From JAISST01 sp050434145 (GTDB lineage Bacteria > Fusobacteriota > Fusobacteriia > Fusobacteriales > Fusobacteriaceae): 64,000 nt of DNA. Made by a program: the position numbers and the translations under genes. The stretch is from NCBI RefSeq assembly GCF_050434145.1, contig NZ_JBNPVX010000002.1, forward strand, positions 70,654-134,653, in the 5' to 3' direction. Below are positions 44,555 to 53,440 of this stretch, piece by piece. Position 1 is the stretch's first letter. Each line of letters begins with the position of its first letter. Under the pieces are notes generated by a model that saw only the letters and a program-made list of their open reading frames with translations, was not told the origin of the DNA and ran no database searches.

Positions 44555-45421
44555 TTATTCTTCAAATAACTCTTCTCTCACATAATCTTGTGGCATATCT
44601 ATTCCGAACCAAATTTTGAATGCAATTGCCCCTTGCCATATCATCATGTTAATCCCATTAGATGTCTTACATCCTGCTTTTTTTGCATATTTCATTAATA
44701 ATGTTTCTCTTGGATCATAGACAATATCATAAACAAAAACCTTATCATGAAAAACTTTTTCTGATGATACTACACATTTATCTTCTCTACCTTTCATGCC
44801 AAGAGGAGTCGCATTAATAAATAATACTGTATCTTCCATTTCTTTCTTCAAAACTTCATCATCATCATCTAATATTCTGACTTTTACTTCAGTTATATTT
44901 TCTTCTATTGTTCTTTTTATTTCTGTAGATAACTCCTTATTTAGCTCTTTTATACAAAGTTCTCCCACTCCTTCATATGCCAATTGAATCGCTATAGCAC
45001 GTCCTGCTCCACCTACGCCACAAAGAATTACCTTATCTTTCCTAAATGGTATGTTTAATTCATCTAATGAAGCAATGAAACCTCTTCCATCAGTATTGTA
45101 TCCCTTTATTTTTTTTGTTTCAGAATCTATTGTTATCGTATTTACTGAACCTATAATTTTAGCATCTGGAGATATTTCATCTAAATATTTTATTACTGCT
45201 TGTTTATGAGGAAAAGTTATGTTAGAGCCCTTAGCATTTAAACTTTTCAAAGAATCTAACCCTTCTTTTATATGACCATCTGGTACTTCAAAACATAAAT
45301 AAACATAATCTAATCCTAATTTGTCAAAAGCTGAATTATGCATATGAGGAGATCTACTGTGTTTTAATGGATCCCCAATTAATCCGATAAGTCCTGTAGT
45401 CCCTTGTATTCTATTTGACAT
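44555..45421 (-). CDS. Shikimate/quinate dehydrogenase-family enzyme
   Basis: 288 residues of the AroE fold. GDPLKHSRSPHMHNSAF (about 15-31) binds the substrate carboxylate, NITFPHK has the catalytic lysine (about 70), GYNTDGRGF the catalytic Asp (about 107), and LCGVGGAGRAIAIQL the NAD(P) loop. It oxidises or reduces a shikimate- or quinate-like alcohol. I chose ATG 45421, eight to nine bases after GAGGAG, because the upstream in-frame ATG has none. Its place in a transport operon, without other aro biosynthesis genes, suggests a catabolic role. Confidence 0.88.
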   Translation of the reverse strand: MSNRIQGTTGLIGLIGDPLKHSRSPHMHNSAFDKLGLDYVYLCFEVPDGHIKEGLDSLKSLNAKGSNITFPHKQAVIKYLDEISPDAKIIGSVNTITIDSETKKIKGYNTDGRGFIASLDELNIPFRKDKVILCGVGGAGRAIAIQLAYEGVGELCIKELNKELSTEIKRTIEENITEVKVRILDDDDEVLKKEMEDTVLFINATPLGMKGREDKCVVSSEKVFHDKVFVYDIVYDPRETLLMKYAKKAGCKTSNGINMMIWQGAIAFKIWFGIDMPQDYVREELFEE

Positions 45422-45491
45422 TTCATCACTCCTCTTTAGTGAAATGGTGCCTCTTAAAAGAAGAAGCACCATTCTCATTTTGTAAAATTAC

Positions 45492-46505
45492 TTATTTTGC
45501 AGCTTCAACTTCAGCTTTAATAAGATCTACTAATTCTTTTCCTACTTTCTTCTCAACTTCAGCATAAACTGGTGCACTCATGTCTCTCATTTGATTATAT
45601 AATTCTGGGCTTATTTCTAATATTTTTGTTCCACTATCTTCTATTATCTTAATTCTTCCTGCAACTCTTTCATCAGCCATTTTGTAAGCATATTCTTTAG
45701 CTTCATTGGCAGCTTCTGGAATTATAGCTTGAAGATCTGCAGGCAAAGACGCAACTATATCAGGACTACCAATTAAAGATAATCCATGGATATAATGGTT
45801 AGTCATAACAACATAATCTTGTTGTTCATATAATTTCGCAGCAACTGTAGTTTCAATTGGATTTTCTTGTGCGTCCACAACTTTTTGTTGTAATCCTATA
45901 TATAATTCCCCAAAATTCATAGGCGTTGGATTTGAACCTATAGATTTCCAGAATAATATATGATTAGGATTTGGCATAGTTCTTATTTTTAATCCTTTTA
46001 AATCCTCTATTTTTTCAACTTTTCTGTTAGAGGTTAATTCTCTAAAACCTTGATCAGCATATGCATACAAAGTAATTCCTTTCTTAGCATGAGCTTTTTG
46101 TAACTCTTCAAATAATTTTCCAGACATAACTTTTCTTGCAACTTCTTGATTTGGAAATATCATTGGTAAGTCAAATAATGCAAGTTCAGGCACAAAATTC
46201 ACTTGTGGAGCAGTATTTTGTACAGCAAATCCAATATCACCATTTTGTACTCCTTCAATCAAAGCAACATCTCCACCAAGTTGTGCATTTGGATATCTAC
46301 GTACTACTAATCTTTTCCCTGATTTTTCTTCTAAAAGATCAGCAAATTTTGTTAAGAAAATAAAAGTTACTGCATCTTCTGGAGAGTCACAGCCTATATG
46401 TAACTCAATTGGCTTTTCTACAGTAGCTAGTGCCACACTTGCACTTCCGAAACTGAAACATGCTAATAATCCAAGTAAAACTAACATCTTTGAAACTTTT
46501 TTCAT
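45492..46505 (-). CDS. dctP: TRAP transporter solute-binding protein, DctP type
   Basis: 337 residues with a signal peptide (KMLVLLGLLACFSFGSASVALA). The mature protein begins ELHIGCDSPEDAVTFIFLTKFADLLEEKSGKRLVVRRYPNAQLGGD, typical of DctP/SiaP binding proteins, and GLKIRTMPNPNHILFWKSIGSNPTPMNFGELY contains the conserved arginine that binds ligand carboxylates. It captures an organic acid outside the membrane for DctQM. AGGAGG precedes ATG 46505; AroE-like follows downstream. Confidence 0.92.
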   Translation of the reverse strand: MKKVSKMLVLLGLLACFSFGSASVALATVEKPIELHIGCDSPEDAVTFIFLTKFADLLEEKSGKRLVVRRYPNAQLGGDVALIEGVQNGDIGFAVQNTAPQVNFVPELALFDLPMIFPNQEVARKVMSGKLFEELQKAHAKKGITLYAYADQGFRELTSNRKVEKIEDLKGLKIRTMPNPNHILFWKSIGSNPTPMNFGELYIGLQQKVVDAQENPIETTVAAKLYEQQDYVVMTNHYIHGLSLIGSPDIVASLPADLQAIIPEAANEAKEYAYKMADERVAGRIKIIEDSGTKILEISPELYNQMRDMSAPVYAEVEKKVGKELVDLIKAEVEAAK

Positions 46506-46570
46506 TTGAAACCTCCTAAATTTTTTAATTTTATTTTAAGTATTAACCTACAAGGTAATACATTAGATAA

Positions 46571-47857
46571 TTATTTTACTAGAGATAAACTAATCTCTGG
46601 TATAAAGGTAATGAGCATCAAAGCAATTATAAATGCCCCTATTAATGGGATTGCTTGTTTTACTATGTCTTCTATACGTTCTCCAGATATAGAACTTGCT
46701 ACAAAAAGATTTACCCCTAGAGGTGGTGTTACAAATCCAATGGCCAAGTTTACAACCATTATAACTCCAAAATGTATTGGATCTATATTGAACACTGCTG
46801 CTGCCTTTAGTAAGATTGGAGCTAATATCAATATTGCTGGTGTTGTATCCATTATCATCCCTACAAATAGAAGTATTACATTGATTAATAATAAGAAAGC
46901 TATTTTATGTGTTACTGCTCCTTTAATAAAGTTTTCAACCATTGTTGGTACTTGGAATGCAGTAATTACAAGACCAAATCCTGTAGCAGCTGATATTATA
47001 AATAAGATTGTAGAATATGTGCCTACTGTCTCAATGAATATATCTTTTACATCTTTCAAGTTGATCGTCCTATAAACAAGCACAGATAATAATAGTGAGT
47101 AAAATACTGATACAACTGCTGCTTCTGTCGGAGAAGTAATTCCACCATATATACATCCTAGAATAATTACTGGAGATAATAATGCTCCAAAACTAGACCA
47201 TAATAATTTACCAAATCCTTGTGATCTTATTGCTTTAGCATGAGCTCTTACTTTTTCTTTATCTTCACCATTTTTTCTGCAATAAAAGAATGAATATAAC
47301 ATTAAACATCCACCAATCAACAGACCTGGAAATACTCCAGCCAAGAACAAGTGGCCTACAGAAGCTCCAGATGCTTGTCCATAAAATATGAATGGAATAC
47401 TTGGTGGTATTATTACACCCAATCCTCCTGCAACTGCAACTAAGGCAGTAGCAAAAACTTTATCATATCCTAGATTAACTAATATAGGAATAGTCATTGC
47501 TCCAACAGCAGCTGTTGTTGCTGGCCCTGATCCAGAAATTGCACCATAAAATAGACAAGTAACTACTGTAGCTATTGGTAATCCAGCTGTCATGTCACCT
47601 ATAAAGAATGAAAAGAAATTGAATAACTTCTCACTTATTTTTCCCCTAGCCATAATATTTCCAGATAATATAAACATTGGAACAGCTAATATAGGAAAAC
47701 TATCTACTCCATTTACCATAGTTCTTAGTATAGAGACTGGGCCTATTAATGGGTTAGATGCTCCAGTTAATCCTGGTAATAACCCCACATAGGATAATAC
47801 CATTCCTATTGGAATCCCTATTGCCAATAATACTACAAATAATATAACATAAATCAT
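46571..47857 (-). CDS. dctM: TRAP transporter large permease, DctM type
   Basis: 428 residues with about 12 membrane segments. GPVSILRTMVNGVDSFPILAVPMFILSGNIM, GAISGSGPATTAAVGAMTIPIL (about 110) and FVTPPLGVNLFVASSISGERIEDIVK (about 370) are family hallmarks. It forms the sodium-driven channel of the TRAP system. AGGAGG precedes ATG 47857. DctQ upstream would normally abut or overlap, but a MITE separates them here. Confidence 0.94.
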   Translation of the reverse strand: MIYVILFVVLLAIGIPIGMVLSYVGLLPGLTGASNPLIGPVSILRTMVNGVDSFPILAVPMFILSGNIMARGKISEKLFNFFSFFIGDMTAGLPIATVVTCLFYGAISGSGPATTAAVGAMTIPILVNLGYDKVFATALVAVAGGLGVIIPPSIPFIFYGQASGASVGHLFLAGVFPGLLIGGCLMLYSFFYCRKNGEDKEKVRAHAKAIRSQGFGKLLWSSFGALLSPVIILGCIYGGITSPTEAAVVSVFYSLLLSVLVYRTINLKDVKDIFIETVGTYSTILFIISAATGFGLVITAFQVPTMVENFIKGAVTHKIAFLLLINVILLFVGMIMDTTPAILILAPILLKAAAVFNIDPIHFGVIMVVNLAIGFVTPPLGVNLFVASSISGERIEDIVKQAIPLIGAFIIALMLITFIPEISLSLVK

Positions 47858-47885
47858 TAATTAATACCTCCTTAATTTTGTCTCT

Positions 47886-48050
47886 TGAGCTGTTACAAAA
47901 CTATTTTTGAGTTTGGAAATTCAAGATTTTTTCTTAATTCTCATTTCTTCCAGTTTTGCTTTGCTCAGCTGTTGCTAGAAAAAAAGATTTTATAGTATCA
48001 GTAAATATTGTAAGAAATAATAATAAAATTTCTTATTTCGCAACTTCTTG
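47886..48050 (-). mobile_element. MITE-like element copy F, 165 bp, between dctQ and dctM
   Basis: The element runs from TGAGCTGTTACAAAACTA to ATTTCGCAACTTCTTG and is bounded by a perfect 9-bp duplication, TTTGTCTCT (47877-47885 and 48051-48059). Interior blocks TTCTTAATTCTC and GCTTTGCTCAGC match copies A and B. It lacks the central GTCTGCGACGCTTTTTGG block found in B and E, so it belongs to the short class with D. Confidence 0.9.
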
Positions 48051-48061
48051 TTTGTCTCTCG

Positions 48062-48559
48062 TTACAATCCATGTTTCTGAATAACTTCTTTTTCTCCAGT
48101 AAATAATTTTATGAAATTTTGAAGATTTCTTATGAAAGTCAACACCCCACCAACTAGTATAGAAGCCTGAACTTTCCACATCTTTATTTCCAAAGCTGGA
48201 CTTAAAGTCCCACGTCCATAAGTAATTTTTACTAATTTAAATCCATAAACTACTATTATTGCAAATAATATCCCTATTATGATTTTATCTATGTATAATA
48301 GCCCCTTTTGTATAGAAACTGGTAACATGTTTCTAAATTGGTCAACTTTAACTGATGTTCCTCTTTTTACACAATACGGCACTCCAATGAATGCTGACCA
48401 TACAAACAAATATCTTACCAATTCCTCTGACCATGATAATGAACTTTTAAATATAAATCTTGCTGTAATTTGTACCCCCATTATTACTGTCATTATAACA
48501 AGTAATATGAACAATATATATTCTTCTAAATGCTCATCTAACCATTTAATTATATTCAT
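48062..48559 (-). CDS. dctQ: TRAP transporter small permease, DctQ type
   Basis: 165 residues with four membrane segments. SSLSWSEELVRYLFVWSAFIGVPYCVKRGTSVKVDQF (about 38-74) is the signature region of DctQ. It pairs with DctM and DctP. GGAGGTG lies 11 bases before ATG 48559. It follows the TPP-enzyme gene by about 100 bases that contain a hairpin. Confidence 0.92.
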   Translation of the reverse strand: MNIIKWLDEHLEEYILFILLVIMTVIMGVQITARFIFKSSLSWSEELVRYLFVWSAFIGVPYCVKRGTSVKVDQFRNMLPVSIQKGLLYIDKIIIGILFAIIVVYGFKLVKITYGRGTLSPALEIKMWKVQASILVGGVLTFIRNLQNFIKLFTGEKEVIQKHGL

Positions 48560-48595
48560 TAATATTATTACACCTCCATATTTTGTGAATCAAAA

Positions 48596-48633
48596 GGGAT
48601 ATGACGTATATACCTAAAGTATAATCATATCCC
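48596..48633 (-). terminator. Intercistronic hairpin after the TPP-enzyme gene
   Basis: The perfect nine-pair stem GGGATATGA / TCATATCCC with a 20-base loop is followed on the minus strand by four T. It may be a partial terminator or processing site that sets enzyme versus transporter levels. Confidence 0.45.
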
Positions 48634-48659
48634 CCAATTTGATTATTTGATATTTATTT

Positions 48660-50459
48660 CTAATTTGTTGTTACATGCTTAGATTTAGTAGCTGTACCAG
48701 ATACTAAAGTTCCATTTTCTACATTGTCTTTTGGTGTATAAATATCATTTATATTCCAAATTCCATCTGTAGGCACTGGAATATTTTCCATAGGTACATC
48801 CAACAAATATGGTTCATTAGAATCTAAAGCTTCTTGGAAAGCTGCCTTAAATTCTTCTGCACTAGTTACTTTTTTAGCTTTTACCCCATAAGCTTTAGCA
48901 ACTTCTGCCCATTCAGGATTATATGGTTTTTCATCTATTTTGAATACAGTTCCAAATGTATGTTCATAGTGAGAAGCTTCTAATCCCGCTATTGTTCCAA
49001 ATGCATAGTTATTCATTACAACCCATACAACTGGTATATTATATTCTTTAGCTGTTGCCAGAACTGATGGATTTGTTCCAAAACCTCCATCTCCTATTAA
49101 TGTAATTACTTTCTTAGATGGTGCTGCTAACTTCGCTCCTAACAGAGCTGCTGATCCAAATCCCATAGTTGCTAAACCACCTGGATGAATTATTGTACCT
49201 GGATTGACTATATCAAATTGTTGTCCCACTCCATTTTTATTCCATCCTACATCAGTACAAATAATTGCATCTTCTGGTAAGACTTCTCTTACATCTTTTA
49301 AGATTCTTTGTGGCGTCATTGGGAATCTGTTATCATCTTCAATATGCTTATTTGATTTTTTAAATTCAGCTTTATAATTTGCAATTGCTTCTTTTATACC
49401 TGCTCTTTTTATTCCATTAGGAACTATTTCTTTTGCAGCTTGTAATAAAGCTTTAAGAGCTAATTTAGGATCTGCTACTGCCCCTATTTCTACTGGATAA
49501 TTTCTTCCTACTTCTGCTGGATCTGCATCTATTTGCATAAATGTAGTTTTATCTGCATTAAAAGTAACTCCTTTATACCAAGAACTTGAATCTGCTTCTG
49601 CAAATCTTGTTCCAATTCCTAATATTACATCAGCATTAGCAGTTTTATCATTAATAAAATCAGTTCCCCAGAAACCAACCATTCCCATCATCAAAGGGTG
49701 TTTATCTGATATTGCCCCTTGACCCATAAGTGTTCTTGATACTGGAATTTCTAAAAAGTCTATGAATTCTTTCAATTCTTCGCTTGCTCTTGAAGTTAAA
49801 ATTCCTCCCCCTACATGAATAACAGGATTTTTTGCTTCTACTAATTTTTTCACTATTGCTTTAGCAACTTCCGGATCTATTGCTGATTTTCCTATAGTAT
49901 GAGCATCTTTAAATGTCCTATTAAAGAAGCTAGTATCTACTTCTCTTGAGAACATATCCATTGGAACAGATATTAATACAGGACCTGGTCTTCCTGACTC
50001 TGCTAAACGAAAGGCTTTATCTAATATTTCAGGAAGTAATTCTGCTCTGTCTAATCTCCATGCTCTTTTTACAAATGGTTTGTATATATCATATTGTGAA
50101 CCATCACAATGCATATTTACTTCTTGATGTGGATGTTTCCCATAATAATAACTAGGAACATCCCCAGCTATTACAACCATAGGAATAGAATCCAATGCTG
50201 CATTAGCAACTCCTGTAGTAGCATTAGTAAGTCCTGGTCCCAAATGACACAATACTACACTTGCTTTCCCTGTAACTCTTGCATATCCATCTGCTGCTGT
50301 AGAAGCTATTTGTTCATGACGAACAGATATATATTTTAATTTGCTTTTTTTCATTGCATCTAACATAGCTATTACTGTGTGCCCACATAATCCAAATATA
50401 TATTCTACACCCCTACGTTCTAAATAATCTGTTAATTGTTCTGACAACAATTTTTTCAC
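48660..50459 (-). CDS. Thiamine diphosphate-dependent enzyme (acetolactate synthase-like)
   Basis: About 599 residues with the three-domain layout of acetolactate synthase, glyoxylate carboligase and sulfoacetaldehyde acetyltransferase. The catalytic Glu lies in RHEQIASTAADGYAR (about 50), FAD- or ADP-type middle domain features are weak, and the ThDP/Mg motif is GDGGFGTN...VVMNN (about 455-485). It would decarboxylate or ligate a 2-keto acid. The next gene upstream is a CoA-acylating aldehyde dehydrogenase, so a decarboxylation to aldehyde and then to acyl-CoA is possible. I chose GTG 50459, nine bases after AGGAGG; the ATG 50468 abuts that site. Confidence 0.82.
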   Translation of the reverse strand: MKKLLSEQLTDYLERRGVEYIFGLCGHTVIAMLDAMKKSKLKYISVRHEQIASTAADGYARVTGKASVVLCHLGPGLTNATTGVANAALDSIPMVVIAGDVPSYYYGKHPHQEVNMHCDGSQYDIYKPFVKRAWRLDRAELLPEILDKAFRLAESGRPGPVLISVPMDMFSREVDTSFFNRTFKDAHTIGKSAIDPEVAKAIVKKLVEAKNPVIHVGGGILTSRASEELKEFIDFLEIPVSRTLMGQGAISDKHPLMMGMVGFWGTDFINDKTANADVILGIGTRFAEADSSSWYKGVTFNADKTTFMQIDADPAEVGRNYPVEIGAVADPKLALKALLQAAKEIVPNGIKRAGIKEAIANYKAEFKKSNKHIEDDNRFPMTPQRILKDVREVLPEDAIICTDVGWNKNGVGQQFDIVNPGTIIHPGGLATMGFGSAALLGAKLAAPSKKVITLIGDGGFGTNPSVLATAKEYNIPVVWVVMNNYAFGTIAGLEASHYEHTFGTVFKIDEKPYNPEWAEVAKAYGVKAKKVTSAEEFKAAFQEALDSNEPYLLDVPMENIPVPTDGIWNINDIYTPKDNVENGTLVSGTATKSKHVTTN

Positions 50460-50585
50460 GATTAACATCCTCCTTTTTTCCCTAATAATATAGTTAATTA
50501 AACAATAACTTACTTTTAATATATAATATATATTTTATTTTTAGGTAAAATTTTTTATAGATAATATCTATAAAAATTTTTTTTA

Positions 50586-50611
50586 CTGGGTCTGATAACT
50601 AGCAGACCCAG
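50586..50611 (-). terminator. Intercistronic hairpin after the aldehyde dehydrogenase gene
   Basis: The perfect nine-pair stem CTGGGTCTG / CAGACCCAG with an eight-base loop is nine bases past the stop. On the minus strand it is followed by A-rich rather than T-rich sequence, then a second AT stem, so it looks more like a processing or stabilising hairpin than a terminator. Confidence 0.5.
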
Positions 50612-50620
50612 CATTTATTT

Positions 50621-52048
50621 TTATTTTTCCATTTCAGCGTTATAAAATTCACCAAATAATTCTTCATCAGATGGCATATCTTTAGGAATTGGCCTAGAAA
50701 CCCAAGTAGTATTCATATAATGTTTTAAACATATATTTTCAGATACAATATTTCCTCCCCAAGTTCCACATCCCATAGAAGATGTCATTGGCATTCCATT
50801 AGTTGCAGATCCTGCATTTGCCTTAGATTGAGGTTGTCTTACCATTATTCTACTTACTGGAGCAGCCAAACCTAATCTATGGATATGATCATCATCAAAT
50901 GAATAGATACCTACTGAATGTCCTTTTCCTCCTACTTCGTATACTGCTCTCATCACATCTAGTGCATTTTCAAATTCGCCAGAATATTTATGAACTGCTA
51001 CTAATGTAGTTAATTTTTCTCCAGAGAATGGGTGATCTTTCCCTATTCCATCTCCTTCTACAAATATGAACTTTCTGTCAGCTGGAATTTCAATTCCTGC
51101 TGCTTTTGCCAATTGTTGCGGAGATATAGCAACTGTATCAGATAATCTATGTAATTCTTCATCCCACATAACATGTTTTATTTTTTCTCTTTCTTCAGCA
51201 TTGGCTCTATATCCACCTTCAGCCTCTAATGCATCTAGTACTAAATCATATACTTTATCATATACTATTATATTTCCATCTGCAGAACATCCACTTCCAT
51301 AGTCAGAAGTCTTGCTCAACATTGTATTGTGAGCTGCTTCTTGTATTCTTTCTGGATGTCCTTCCAAAGTATTATCATATATCATTGTAGCGTTTCCTGC
51401 TCCTGATCCATAAGCTGGAGTTCCAGAACTATATGCAGCTTTTACCATTGGTTTTCCACCAGTAGCTATTACTAAATCAACTCTTTTCATTAATTCTTCA
51501 GTCATTGCAACACTTGGATTTTGTACACATTGTAATATATCTTCAGGTGCTCCTTCTCTTTTAAGAGCTTCTCTCATAAGTCTTACAGTTTCAAAAGTAG
51601 TCTTTTTAGATCTAGGGTGTGGAGAGAATATTAGTACATCTCTTGCTTTTATTCCATATACTGCTTGCCCTGCTGGAGTAAGATCTGGGTTAGTAGTAGG
51701 TACTAATGAACCTATTATTCCAACTGGTTTAGCATATTTTACTATTCCCTTTTCTGGAATTTCTTCTATTATGCCAACACTTTTTCCTCTTAATGCATCT
51801 CTTAAACATCCTCTGATTTTAAATCTTTTATTTTGACGAGATATTGGATCTCCTAGTCCACTTTCTGCTATCCCCATATCAACTAATTCTAAGAAAGTTT
51901 TTTTGTTTGCTACAGACCATGCTACAGCTTGAATAAGTCTGTCTACCTTTGCTTGATCATAAGTTTCAATAATTTTAGCTGCTTTTGCTGCCCTTTCCAT
52001 TAATTCGTCTAATTCTTTTTCTTGTACTTCAGTTAATTCTTTTGCCAT
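50621..52048 (-). CDS. CoA-acylating aldehyde dehydrogenase
   Basis: 475 residues of the acylating aldehyde dehydrogenase branch (related to EutE, the N-terminal half of AdhE and sulfoacetaldehyde dehydrogenase SauS). KYAKPVGIIGSLVPTTNPDLTPAGQAVYG (about 105) contributes to cofactor binding, and the catalytic Cys lies in SDYGSGCSADGNIIV (about 255). SVAMTEELMKRVDLVIATGGKPMVKAAYSSGTPAYGSGAGN is also typical. It turns an aldehyde, NAD and CoA into acyl-CoA. It has no microcompartment targeting extension that I can see. First gene of the operon; GGAGG precedes ATG 52048. Confidence 0.87.
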   Translation of the reverse strand: MAKELTEVQEKELDELMERAAKAAKIIETYDQAKVDRLIQAVAWSVANKKTFLELVDMGIAESGLGDPISRQNKRFKIRGCLRDALRGKSVGIIEEIPEKGIVKYAKPVGIIGSLVPTTNPDLTPAGQAVYGIKARDVLIFSPHPRSKKTTFETVRLMREALKREGAPEDILQCVQNPSVAMTEELMKRVDLVIATGGKPMVKAAYSSGTPAYGSGAGNATMIYDNTLEGHPERIQEAAHNTMLSKTSDYGSGCSADGNIIVYDKVYDLVLDALEAEGGYRANAEEREKIKHVMWDEELHRLSDTVAISPQQLAKAAGIEIPADRKFIFVEGDGIGKDHPFSGEKLTTLVAVHKYSGEFENALDVMRAVYEVGGKGHSVGIYSFDDDHIHRLGLAAPVSRIMVRQPQSKANAGSATNGMPMTSSMGCGTWGGNIVSENICLKHYMNTTWVSRPIPKDMPSDEELFGEFYNAEMEK

Positions 52049-52884
52049 TTTTCCTAATTCCTCCTTAAAAAATAAATATTAAATTAAATAATAATTAAAG
52101 TTTTTATTGTATAATTATAATTCTGCTCTCTTAATTTGATCTAAAGTTTCACACTGTATTCCTGTTTGGTTTTAGTATCAAAAATCTATTTATATTACAC
52201 AATATATCATTCCAACTCTTTTTATTCCAATACTTATATTAGATTATCCTAATAGAGAAAATTTATAACTCCATAATTTAAAGGATTTTTTTCAAAAATA
52301 ACCTTTCAAAAAACTTTAAAAAAATATTAAAAATACTTTTTTATCTTATTTTTTTTCTAAACATGCGTATTTTTAGTGTTTTCAGCATAATAGATTTTTT
52401 TTATTATTCCTTTTAGGTCTATTGAGGGAACCATTTCACCACAATTATTGTATTTTGTTAAAAATTTTTTTAATAAAAATTATATATTTAAATTTTATTT
52501 TTTTGAATTATTTTATAAATTTTCTTTATTTTTAATTAAAATACTATTAGTTCATACAAATATTATTAATTTATAATTTTAGAATTTGAAGAAAATAATG
52601 GATAGGTCATAATATTATTTTATGCCAGAATTTACTAAGGTATTTTATCGCAAGTTTTCGCAAGGATTATATTAAAAAAGCTATCAACCTTTTTAGATTA
52701 ATAGCTTTTTTCTATTATAAGTTATAAGAAATTTATTTGTTAATGGTCGTGTCAGATATTTTGTTTAAATGAAAATCTTTCTGGATTGTTAATTGATTAT
52801 AAGTAATAATTTTATTATATTAAAGGTGGTTTTTATATTTTTTAATTCACAACTATTTAGTTAACGAACTATCATATTTCTATA
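52049..52884. other. AT-rich intergenic region with a hairpin terminator
   Basis: No credible gene is visible. The part next to 52049 should hold the promoter of the aldehyde dehydrogenase operon, but no confident -35/-10 or sigma-54 site was found. A strong stem, AAAAAAGCTAT (52674-52684) with ATAGCTTTTTT (52701-52711), can terminate in either direction and closes the tctCBA-aroQ operon on the minus strand. The rest appears unstructured. Confidence 0.6.
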
Positions 52885-53337
52885 TTACTTTTTATTTTGA
52901 TCTAAAAAACTACAAGCAGCTCGAAGAGCTAAAGTGTATACATCTGCCCCCATTCCCACTAAAATTCCTTGCGCTAACGAAGATAATACTGAAAAATGTC
53001 TCCACTCTTCTCTTTTATGCACATTAGACATATGAAGCTCATATATAGGGCATTCCAACATAGCTAGTGCATCATGTATCGACCAGCTATAGTGAGTCCA
53101 AGCCCCTGCATTGAAACATACTGCATCTACCTTATCAAGATAAGCTTGGTGAATTCTATCTACCATATCTCCTTCCGAATTACTTTGATAAAAATCAACT
53201 GTCACATCACCTAATTCTTCAGCAGTTTTTCTTACATTGTCATTTATTTGTTCCAAAGTAATTGTTCCATACTGCTTCGGATCTCTTTTCCCAAACATAT
53301 TATGGTTTACACCATGCAAATATAATACTTTTTTCAT
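52885..53337 (-). CDS. Divergent type II 3-dehydroquinate dehydratase-like protein
   Basis: 150 residues, normal length for AroQ. The family pattern is clear (QYGTITLEQIND with the catalytic Tyr, FYQSNSEGDMVDRIH, FNAGAWTHYSWSIHDAL and YELHMSNVHKREEWRHFS). The N-terminal signature NGPNLN is changed to HGVNHN and the usual INPGA to FNAGA, so substrate handling may differ. Type II enzymes dehydrate 3-dehydroquinate reversibly. It follows tctA in the same operon, pointing to catabolism of an imported acid. AAGGAGA precedes ATG 53337. Confidence 0.85.
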   Translation of the reverse strand: MKKVLYLHGVNHNMFGKRDPKQYGTITLEQINDNVRKTAEELGDVTVDFYQSNSEGDMVDRIHQAYLDKVDAVCFNAGAWTHYSWSIHDALAMLECPIYELHMSNVHKREEWRHFSVLSSLAQGILVGMGADVYTLALRAACSFLDQNKK

Positions 53338-53440
53338 AACTTTTATCTCCTTATATCACTCTAAATTATACTATAATAAAACTATTCTTATCTATTTGAC
53401 TTATGACTCTTCAATATACCTTTTTATTTTAAAATAATTA

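Noticed and set aside
46506..47075. Open frame antisense to dctM and its 3' region
   Set aside because: Same reason: opposite-strand shadow of a certain membrane-protein gene, with no domain features.
48660..52048. Sulfoacetaldehyde acetyltransferase plus sulfoacetaldehyde dehydrogenase (taurine/sulfoacetate pathway)
   Set aside because: Both enzymes fall in broad families that include these, but no sulfonate-specific transporter, phosphotransacetylase or sulfite gene is nearby, so a sulfonate role is not supported.
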